From Ceratothoa steindachneri (Eukaryota > Arthropoda > Malacostraca > Isopoda > Cymothoidae), in contig OZ018331.1 in the NCBI GenBank assembly GCA_963969495.1, forward strand, positions 152,814,684-152,878,683: 64,000 nt of DNA. The letters are read 5' to 3'. The notes beneath the pieces were generated by a model, which did not search any database, was not told the origin of the DNA, and saw only the letters and a program-made list of their open reading frames with translations. Shown one piece after another: positions 10,153 through 19,120 of this stretch. Each line of letters starts with the position of its first letter. The first letter of the stretch is position 1. The translations under genes were made by a program, and so were the position numbers.

Positions 10153-13025
10153 GGAGTAACAAGGAAAGGAATGACCCTAGGAGACCTTACGGTCCATTCA
10201 AAGAGGGTAAATTTGGACTAACAATCGAGCAGGCACATGGCTGCTCAATTGTTTTGCGTCCCTAAACGGCCCCTTTTCAAGACTTTGTCTAGTCTTGACT
10301 TAAACTGGTCAACAGATTCACTGTTAACAACTTCCACTGGAAGTGCGTTCCACTTGCCGCAGATACTGTAAGTGAAAAAATTTCCACACAGATTGCGGTT
10401 GTAACGCTTCAGTTCAAGTTTAAAGCCATAATTGCGCGTTCTGTTCTCTCACTCAGTGTGAAAATATCCCGGTAGTCAAAATTGTTGAACCCTCGAAGTA
10501 ATTTGAAAACTTCGATGAGCTGACCACGCAGTCTACGGGTTTCCAACGAGAACAGATCTAATTCCCTTAATCTATCTTCATAACTCTTATGTCTGATAGA
10601 GGGACTCAGTTTGGTTGCCCTGGCTTGCACGCGTTCCAATCTCGCGATGTCCTTTCAAAACTAGGGACTCCAAAATTGTACGGCATACTCCAGGTGTGGC
10701 CGAACGAGGGAGTTGTACAGACAAAGTACAATCTCCTTGTTGCGATATCCAAACTGGCGCTTTATGTAGCCTAACATCCTCTGGGCTTTCTTCTCTGCTT
10801 CGATGCACTGTTTCAAGAACTTGAGGTTGCTAGTAATAGTTAACACCCAAGTCCTTCTCAGTGTCACTTGATTCAAGAGCAATGCCCTTAAGGATATACT
10901 GAGATCATGGGTTTCTGTGGCCGATATGCATTACTTTGCATTTTTCCACGTTAAAAGGCATTTGCCACGTGTCCGACCACTTCCCAATCTTCCCAAGATC
11001 TTCCTGCGGGCGGGCAGTATTTCCATCCTTTGCAACGTTCATACCAAGCTTGGTATCGTCGGCAAATTTGGAAATCTTAGCAACCATGTCACCGTCCATG
11101 TCGTTGACCTAGATGATGAATAGTAGTGGTCCCAGGACAGAACCTTGAGGCACACCGCTAGTAACGGGCACCCACTCAGAAGCCTGTCCATTCATCACCA
11201 CCCATTGCCGTCTGCCATTTAGCCAGTTTTCGATCCAGCCGGCTACTTTTCCGTCTATGCCCAGCGCTCGCACTTCTCTGAGAAGGCGGCGGTGTGGTAT
11301 CTTATCAAAGGCTTCTGAAAGTCTAAGTAGACCACACCCACCGCCTTGTCCCGATCGTGCTCACTGAAAGCGAAGTGGAAGAATTCCACAAGGTTCGTCA
11401 GGCATGACCTTTGCCTTCGGAAGCCGTGCTGGGAACTCCTGAGTAGCAGCTTTGACTCTAAATACGACGTCATTTTGTCCACCATCATACTTTCAATGAG
11501 TTTCCTGACTATCGAAGTCAGACTGATAGGTCGGTAGTTTGAAGGTTGGCTACGGTCTCCTTTCTTGAAGATAGAAGTAACCTCCGCTTCACGGCAGTCT
11601 CTAGGAACGCATTCGGTCCGGATTGACATGTTGAAGATTGCGCTCAGGTGTCGTTACACTTGATCGCGAACTTCTTTCAACACTTTAGATAGAAACCCAT
11701 CCGGGCCAGGTGACTTGTTCGTCATTAGGTCACTGATCTTCTTTTTTATTTTCCCTTCGGTGAATTCCATATCCTTCAGCTTTTACCCCGAGTAGGAATG
11801 CATTGGCTGGGGGATGGGACCACACTCTTCAGTAAACACTCAAGAGAAGTAGTCGTTGAGGAGGTTAGGATTTTTTGCATCTAAGTGCTTTAAGTCCCCC
11901 TCCTCATTTCTCAAAGGGACAATCGTTCGACGGATTGGTTTACGGCTGTTCACATATCCAAAAAACTCCTTGGGATTCTCTTTACAGAGTCTCGCCACTC
12001 GGAGTTCCTCAGACTGCTTAGCCGCCCTTATGCTAGACTTCACTTTCCTGGCTAGCCTCCGGTATTCTTCAAAGTCGCCCGAGATCTTCGATTGCCAGTA
12101 CACAGTTCTCTTCTCCCTAAGTACTTGGCCGATTTCTCGATTAAACCACTTTGGTTGAACAAAAGACCGACGGGGACATTTCAGAGGGATGAAGCGTGAT
12201 TGAAGACTCATGAACTTATTTTTGAAACTGTTCCACGAGTCTTCAACAACATCGCACACTTCTAGCCTCACGTCAGTCAGTCCAGCACGAAGACCTGCAA
12301 AGTCTGCTCTTTTCAAATCGAGTTTCCTCGATTTACTAGTTGCAGGCCCTGCCTTCGGGACTTTGACTACAAATCTAATTAGTCGGTGGTCACTGCCACC
12401 GACCTCTTCGCCAACAGAGAGGTCCTCAACGATGTCATCGTCAGAGGTGAAAACCAAGTCGAGGATATTGTCTCCTCTCGCTGGCTCTCTCACTCATTGA
12501 GTCAGGAACTCGTTGTTCGCGAACTCCAGGAGTAGTGCGTTCTCGCCACAGAGTTTTCTGGTTTCCCAGTCAACTTGTGTGTTGAAATCACCCATGACGA
12601 ACACACTCTGTCTTCGACAAGTTCTCCTAGTAGCTGGTACAAATCTGTGTCCTTTTCAACGAGTTGGGCAGGAGGTCTATAAAGCACCAGGGTCCTTTAT
12701 TTAGCAGGACCTATCTCTAGTTCAACACCTAGTAGTTCATGGTCGGATACGATGTTGCAATACGTCGAGTTGAGAGTATCCTTGACATACAACATCACAC
12801 CGCCACCCTCCCTGTTTGGCTTATCTTTCAGGAAGAGCTGATAACCAGGAATCATGAATTTTCCTTCAAAATATCGGCTTGAGGTTTTATCCACGACTCC
12901 GTTATGGACACCATCTCAGGTTCTTCTGTTGCTACGAGGCCACGAAGTTCTAAAAACTTGTTTCTGATAGACCTCGCATTAAACAGAAGAACTTTGAGGG
13001 AGTCCCTGACTGTAGGACTCCCATA
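10153..13025 (-). mobile_element. CR1-clade LINE nested in LINE B
   Basis: A 5'-truncated minus-strand CR1-type element of about 2.87 kb sits within the C-terminal codons of LINE B ORF1. Its borders are set by comparison with the uninterrupted LINE A. It starts inside the endonuclease and runs to a short 3' UTR (10153-10244). It must be younger than LINE B. A second, far older CR1 remnant lies at 60.2-61.1 kb. Confidence 0.85.
10245..13025 (-). pseudogene. CR1 ORF2, endonuclease/reverse transcriptase (broken)
   Basis: Reading from 13025: LLFNARSIRNKF and ITESWI (endonuclease N-terminus), GGGVMLYVKD, NILDLVFTSD and GGSDHRLIRF (11840-12493), linker and NYRPISLTSIVRKLIE, then QHGFRRQRSCLTNL (11255-11629). 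Motif A follows in altered form (VVYLDFQKP), then KFADDTKLG at about 11060-11080, CR1-like IGKWSDTWQM, LVRPHLEYA, ERVQARATKL and a tail ending KWNALPVEVVNS. The stop is TGA at 10245-10247. Several frame changes separate the blocks, so no full protein can be made. Motif wording is typical of CR1. Confidence 0.88.
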
Positions 13026-13160
13026 CGGACGGCGAATACAGAAAAAAAACGAACAGGAAAAACCATCACGCCACCTAACACTCCACAAGGACCTAAGCAC
13101 GTAAGAGAATAAGTCCAAAAACAACATGACCACACACAGTAATCTTTAGTGAACTAGACA

Positions 13161-15881
13161 ATGGAGACATTAAAAATATTACACTTTAATTCTGACGGTT
13201 GGACGAACAAAAAGACACTATCCGGCAACGTAATAAGACAATGCGACCCAGACGTTATATTTATCTCAGAACATGGGATGAATGACACAGACAGGCTAAA
13301 ATTTTCCCTTACGAAGTCTTAACCAAAAATCACAGCGGAGAACGTTTCGACGGATGTGCTATAGTTGTGCAAAAAGGTCTTGACTTCAAATCAATAAGTG
13401 GACTCGACGAGTCTTACCTCGCTGTTGAGGTCCGTACGGTGGTGGGCCCCCTGGTCTTGCCAACAAGGTACCAGCCCCCAAGGAGAGGGTACTTTCCTCT
13501 TCACAACTTCCTGCAGCTCTGTGGTCACGGCAGAACCGTTCTCTTTGCCTGAGACCTCAATGCGAGAAGTGCTGCCTCAGATTACACGTCGACCAACCCA
13601 GCATTCAGAAATATTTAGACACTTATTGAAAGACAAATCATGACAAGAGTTGGACCAAACTTCCCCACATACATCACGCACAGATCAGCCACAAAACCAG
13701 ACATAGTGCTCACTAGCACTATGTTCCTTTACAATTACTTCATTGAACCGGGTCCTCCTATTCCCAGTGACCATCAGGCTATCCTTATTAAAATCTCAAC
13801 CTTCCCTATTCAAGTCCCTATCCCAGAACGCAAGAGCTACGCTCGAGCCAACTTAGATAATTATAAACGACTCCTCGAAAATTACAACCCTGACCTCTTA
13901 GTTAATACCACTATAGAAGAAATTGATGAGGAGTTGGATAAAATTAATGATAATTTATTAAAAGCCGATAAGGAAGTCATTCCCCGAGTTAAATATAAAA
14001 CTCTTCCTGCCCCTTCCTGGAACCCTAGAATGAAATCCCTCGTGAGGGAATACGGGAAACGGATCAATGAAGTGAACCTCACTGGCCCTAACATCATTAC
14101 ACACAGACGAACACGACATGTATGCGACGAATTAATGACTCATATTAGGGACCAACTTAATGTACTTTGAAACAATTTGATAGACGGACTAAATATAGAA
14201 AACGACTCACGTACATTCTGGCAGACTATAAAAAGATTAAGAGGCGGACAGCCATAAAAGACCATAAATCTTAGACGTTACAATACAGAAATTACTGACG
14301 TGGAAAAAATCGAAGAGGAATTCAGGCTCTTTTGGAAATCTATCGTTTTTTTGATATCCCCGGAAGAAAATGATGACTTTGATTTAGACTTCGAAGACGG
14401 AATTAAAAATGACTTAAATGATCAGATACACAGAACCTATCCTCTCCATTGTGTATCGCAGGAAAGGGAAATGGAGGGACTTGGCGGTAGAATTAATGCT
14501 GAAGAGCTTTCAAAAACCTTAAAATCCTTTCGTCAGCGAGCACCAGGGCGTACAGGACTGACAAGGGAGAATTTTATTCAAGCCCCGCCTAACATCTTAT
14601 TGGGGCTCATGAATATTATGAACGCGTGCCTGAATGTAGGTTACTTCCCTAACCTTGGAATGTAGCGAAAATGATATTCATTCCCAAAGCCGGTAAGCCA
14701 CCGGACAGTCCAGCTAACTTCAGGCCTATATCTCTCTTAGAATTTGCAGGGAAAGTCTCGGAGAAGATATTGGCCAACAGGTTAAATTCGTTCCTCGAGG
14801 ATAACAATTCTCATAACAACCAGCAACATGGCTTCCGAAAGAAGCGAGGAACAGACACGGCGCTAGCCGTGACCATCGAGAAGTTTGCAAAAGTAAAAGC
14901 TGAAAGACGCCACGCAAATATATTACTTTGTGATGTCAAAAAGGCCTTTGACAAAGTATCGAGGAGAAGCCTGCAATATAAAATTCTACAAGTAGGCCTC
15001 AATCCCATACTTGAAATGATTCTATGCGATTACGTAATGAAGAGGAGTGCGTTTCTGAATATCAAGGATTTTCATGGCTCCGAGTTCGAGCTCGAGGCGG
15101 GTGCATAAGTCCCTTGCTCTACAATATATACACCATCTACCTTCCCCGACCTCTGACTGAAGGTTTGTTGTACGTCCAATTTGCGCACGATCTAACAATG
15201 ATCTGGAGGAGACCTTATCGGAATGCGAATTACATGGCACAGAGTACGGCGTTAGAAGTCGAAAACGTAAACTCTTTCGAGAGAAGATGTAAGATATCTA
15301 CCGATGCCCGAAAGTTCCGTGTAATTTCATTATTCCGACGAACACTCGCAGACATCCGTGGGGGGGGGGTGCACGCATCCCATACCACACGAAGGGCACG
15401 GTTCTTGGACTCCGTATTACGACTCGTGGATATGGGAGTCATGTAGCTAAAACTACATCGAATGCACGGAGGGACTTGGTGGAACTTTTCAAATTCATAA
15501 ACCTGACTACCTCCAACATCTTAAGATCTATAATGCATGCATTCGATCCAAACTCCTGTATCCGCCGGTCCCTATAAACGCGATTTCCAAGACTCAAGTC
15601 CTTAAACTGCAAAGCATCCAAAATAAGGTGGTCTACATCATAACATGAACCGGAAGGAGAGAGCAAAGAAGGCTGAGTGAGAGATCCATGGTGAACTGAG
15701 GATAACCACCATAAACGTGGAGCTTCACCTGAGAGCAAGCAAGATCTGGGACAAAGTGCCCCGGCACCGACCTCCTGAGTTTGTGCTTGAGCATATGGAC
15801 TTTGATGACATAGGACGCGCAATACTCTTTAAAAGTAGCAGACTACTCAATGACGATGATGTAGATCCAAGGTTCACTTAG
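13161..15881 (+). pseudogene. LINE B ORF2, endonuclease and reverse transcriptase (broken)
   Basis: The start at 13161 (METLKILHFNSDGW) leads into the endonuclease (VIFISEHGMND), with a frameshift at about 13315. Later parts are ERFDGC and VGPLVL (13367-13550), TRVGPNFPTYI, KPDIVLTS, PSDHQAIL (13640-13790) and the linker (KEVIPRVKYKTLPAPSW). A stop at 14168 precedes the RT: FIPKAGKPPDSPANFRPISLL and QHGFRKKRGTDTAL (14671-14870), DVKKAFDKV motif A, a shifted SPLLYNIYT, and QFAHDLTMIW where YADD is expected (15178-15207). The second of the two catalytic aspartates survives, the first is His. The C-terminal part runs to TAG at 15881. Inactive. Confidence 0.85.
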
Positions 15882-16158
15882 ATTTTGTCACAACACCAAA
15901 CATAAACAAAGCCATACGATATCATTCACTAAATTAGCAAGTGCTAATTTTGTTTTCAAACTTCCCCAAAACTTTAGTGCGATAAACTCGGCCAAAATTA
16001 AAAAAACACTAAAAACAAAAAATACAAAATAACCAAATGATTACCCCCCCTCCCCCAAACCCCCTTCAATATCCGGGCGTAATCTACCCGCATAAATGCA
16101 AATCTTCACAAATAACCAGTAGAGAGCAAATAAACCCGCTGCTACAAAGGCTCGAATG

Positions 16159-16161
<3 letters not shown>
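15882..16161 (+). other. LINE B 3' UTR with shared terminal motif
   Basis: Non-coding region from the ORF2 stop to CAAAGGCTCGAATGCC. The same terminal motif is seen at the 3' ends of LINEs C, D and E. The (TA)n array begins two bases after it. Confidence 0.65.

Positions 16162-16230
<69 letters not shown>
16162..16230. repeat. (TA)n microsatellite at the 3' end of LINE B
   Basis: About 69 bp of perfect TA repeat joined to the LINE B 3' terminus. Confidence 0.97.
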
Positions 16231-16233
<3 letters not shown>

Positions 16234-16610
16234 AAATTATATAAAAAAAACGCAAAGAAAGCCTTTTCGCTTTCCTATAATTTTTCCCCATTTCCCTCAC
16301 TATTTTCTCCTACTAAAACCCTCTACTAATATATTCTTCACTTTTATATGTCCAATATTTATCACAGAGCAGAGCAGAGCCCCACATCTCATCTTATCAC
16401 TTGGAAGAATCTCGAAGAAAACCTTGCTCTACGAAAAGTCACAGCCGGCAAAGGCGGAAAAGTCGAGGAAGACCACAAGAAAACGTACTGATTTTCTGCA
16501 AGCTATACCGTGGACGGTAATTCTCTTTGCAGCCATCCATCTACAGGATTCAGCAAGCCTTTCCTGCCTTCCACCCCCTTGAATAAAAATTCCTTTATTT
16601 CCTTGGCACG
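16231..16610. other. Unassigned spacer
   Basis: An open frame crosses it because the adjoining (TA)n reads as Tyr-Ile repeats, but the rest has no family motif. A short AGAGC triplication occurs at 16361-16378. Nothing recognisable. Confidence 0.5.
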
Positions 16611-17120
16611 TCATAGTTGTACGACATGCTAAACCCTCCCCATCCCTGCCCCGCCGTGACTTGGCTCTGTGAATTTGACTCTACTCATAGAGCTCCGTTG
16701 CAACTATGCCGTTCTACTTAGAAAGGGCATAATTGCAAACTTTGAGGAAATGAGGTCTGAGGCTTAGCCCGCTGCGGAACCCAAAGGAAGAAGCAAACCT
16801 AGATTGGGACTCAGTTACCAACGCGAGGAGGATTAACACCCTACCCTGTGGCACCGTCCAAGACCACTTAAGGAGACTCTACCGTCCCTGTGAGATGTCG
16901 GACGTAACTGGGAAATACCCAAAACTCAATAGAGGGGGTGGCACCCCGACTGGAGTCAGTTGATTCTGGCTTCAGTCATCATCAAGTCCGCCATGTTTTC
17001 ACACCCTCTGAGGAGCACAACCAGTTCCATACTCACTCATCATTTATCACCACATCTGAGTCATTTTCATAAGGTCGTTATCGGCGGGGCAAGAGGACCC
17101 GCATCAAAGACAGAAAAAAT
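16611..17120 (+). promoter_or_regulatory. LINE F 5' UTR with a block shared with LINE E
   Basis: Non-coding. Bases 16932-16995 match 23944-24005 of LINE E: GGGGTGGCA, then a segment around GTTGATTC, then CATCAAGTCCRCCA. Conservation between otherwise diverged LINE families suggests a functional leader or promoter element. Confidence 0.5.
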
Positions 17121-17712
17121 AAGGTAAAGCTAAATGGCACTTACTACGTCATACCTCACACTCCTACACACAAAAGACAAGAACCCCACCAGGAACGATC
17201 AACATACACTTCTAAACTTAGCCGCAACACACGACACCCCATCACAAACATAATAAAAACACATACAGGCCACAAACTCGTCTTCCGATCACAGGAGGAT
17301 GCAGTGAAATTCCACAAACACGCATCTGACACACTAGCGAGCACATCGGCCCGACCTTCCCCACACTCTTCGGTACTCGTGGAGGTACCACGTCTCCGGA
17401 CGTGGTCTCCTGCAACGACCACGCCACACGCTTCTACACGCACATCTCACTGGGTCCCCACGTACTCTCTGACCACATACCGATATGCCTTATCATATCC
17501 ACATCTCCCATATTCCCAACCACACCACCTCTCTTCGACTACAAAAACACGAACTGGGAAGAGTTCAAGAGACACATAAAAGATAACACGCCACAAAACC
17601 TTGACCTGGACCAGACCAATCCAGACATGTTAGATGACCACCGGTGCTCAATCTTAACCACTATAACCACAGCACGCGACCTACACTCACCCCATAAAAC
17701 CTATATTGCATA
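17120..17712 (+). pseudogene. LINE F ORF1 remnant fused to ORF2 endonuclease C-terminus
   Basis: The first part reads as a low-complexity, Thr/His-rich segment with GHKLVFRSQEDAVKFHKHA, resembling an ORF1 RNA-binding domain. Near 17400 it passes abruptly into the end of an endonuclease: DVVSCNDHATRF, GPHVLSDHIPICL (catalytic SDH) and the NTNWEEFKRHI linker. The zinc-knuckle part of ORF1 and most of the endonuclease are missing, so an internal deletion of 1.5 kb or more is likely. Confidence 0.6.
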
Positions 17713-18455
17713 AAAGATTTCACATTTTCCATAAACACCTTCCTCTCATCACACAGTACAATAATCACTACACTAAAGGCCCATGACAACACAACATTAA
17801 TCACCTACGTGCCCGCATCATACAGTGCGTGTAGCTAGATAGGAACCGACAGTGGCGAGAAGTCGTTCGCATCGCAGACGACACCAGTTGCACTAACCCA
17901 TCCTTTTTCTGGCGGCACCTAAAAAGGTTGCTAGGCACTGACCCACCCAAACCCATCACCCTCCAAGTAAACAACCAAACACTCAGACACACTAACGTCA
18001 TCATCGACTTCCAGGAAGCCCAGAAGTGGTGTCGGGCCCACGCTCATGAGCTAAAGCCTGCCTCCCTGATACGAATGGAGTTGTTCGACTACATATCCAC
18101 ACTGGCCACTCCCATCACCGTCGAGGAAACAAAACACTACATTAAAACAACACCAAAACGTGCCCCCGGCTCCTCCGGGCTACCAGCCACACTAATACAC
18201 AACCTCCCTGCAAACATATACCCCACACTTATACACCTATTCAACGCCTCACTAGCCACAGGCCACTTCCATAAAATATTCAAAGTCTCTCACAACATAC
18301 TTCTACACAAAACGAACAAAGACCCCAAACACCCAAACAATTACAGGCCTATTGCTCTATTAAAGCACCTAGGCAAAATACTCGATGATCAATACGCATG
18401 ATCAACTGCCGCCTACGGAAATACCTGGAAGAGAGGTACTGGTTCTTCCATCCAT

Positions 18456-18536
18456 CGGGTCCCCAGGTTGCGGATCGGGGGAAGGCCTCTAGATATAGAG
18501 GTTAGTTGCGAATAAACTGAATAAGCAGCCCCGGAC
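18456..18536 (+). other. Structured 5' end of LINE K (candidate pseudoknot, HDV-like order)
   Basis: Three helices can be drawn: TCCCC 18460-18464 with GGGGA 18478-18482; GGTTGC 18466-18471 with GCAGCC 18525-18530 (one G-U); and CCTCTA 18486-18491 with TAGAGG 18496-18501 closing a GATA loop. The strand order (P1, P2, P1', hairpin, P2') is that of HDV-like self-cleaving ribozymes, found at the 5' ends of several LINEs. The space for a P3 hairpin is too short in my drawing, so this is a candidate only. Confidence 0.35.
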
Positions 18537-18603
18537 AAAATCACGAGTCGCCCTTTGGCAAGGCGTAGCGCTCGGTAGCCACCCTATACCAGGGTTACGG
18601 TAT

Positions 18604-18738
18604 GGGCAGGTGGAGCTCATAGTCTTGTGTGACAATCCACCTAGGAGAGGGACAACTCCGAACTCAAACCCGGGCAGGTGGAGCTCGAAGTCTTGGTTGA
18701 CAATCCGCCTAGGAGAGGGATAACTCTGAATCCAAACC
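18604..18738 (+). repeat. 68-bp tandem duplication in the LINE K 5' UTR
   Basis: Two copies starting at 18604 and 18672 (GGGCAGGTGGAGCTC...CCTAGGAGAGGG...), differing at several positions. Repeated 5' UTR units often act as promoter monomers in LINEs; that role is inferred here. Confidence 0.85.
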
Positions 18739-19120
18739 CTCCACTGTCTTGTGGATAGACACTTCAGTCAAAGGCTAAGGGACCTCCCTGACAGAAAGGT
18801 GTTCTCATGCATTGGATTGTGCCATAGCCTCTGTACCATGGTCTTCCACTCTCTTGTGTTTGAGATCCCTGCCTAAGGGTACATTTAGGCATACTTTCCT
18901 ATTTTTCATTCCTCCTCTTGTTTTACTCAAATGGTGTGTAGGGCAGGCTTAATAGATGAGCAAAGAGGCTCTGATGGCTTTTCAAGAGGTTGCCTTGGTC
19001 TATTCTTTTCTTTTCTCTTTTCTTTATTCTTTTTCATTCCAAAGTCATCATTACTGTCCTCCCTCAGTTGTTGTGGCGTCCTGAAGGGAATTTTGCCTTG
19101 CATGATGTGTCGGCTCCATC

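Larger units (their letters stand above)
8662..13112 (+). pseudogene. LINE B ORF1, gag-like zinc-knuckle protein (interrupted)
   Basis: The ATG at 8662 corresponds to that of LINE A. An early TAG (about 8722) and frameshifts break the N-terminal part. The knuckles are better preserved than in A: CFKCYKYEKHTTTNC and CSICASETHSWMSC both fit Cx2Cx4Hx4C (9160-9270); the third is frameshifted. The C-terminal block (KEMDVLDVSEGVISGRYKW, 10008-10064) runs to 10152, where the CR1 element starts. The last codons (EYRKKNEQEK-like) resume at 13026 and end with TAA at 13110-13112, 48 nt before ORF2. Confidence 0.75.
8135..16161 (+). mobile_element. LINE B, full-length Jockey-like retrotransposon split by a CR1 insertion
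   Basis: Plus-strand copy of the LINE A family: 5' UTR 8135-8661, ORF1 from 8662, ORF2 13161-15881, and a 3' UTR ending in CAAAGGCTCGAATGCC at 16145-16160, immediately followed by (TA)n. Bases 10153-13025 are a foreign CR1 element. Comparison with LINE A shows the ORF1 sequence resuming after it: CCCGAAACC is broken at 10152 and GGACGGCGAATAC resumes at about 13026. Without the insert it is about 5.15 kb, a plausible full length. Both ORFs are damaged. Confidence 0.85.
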
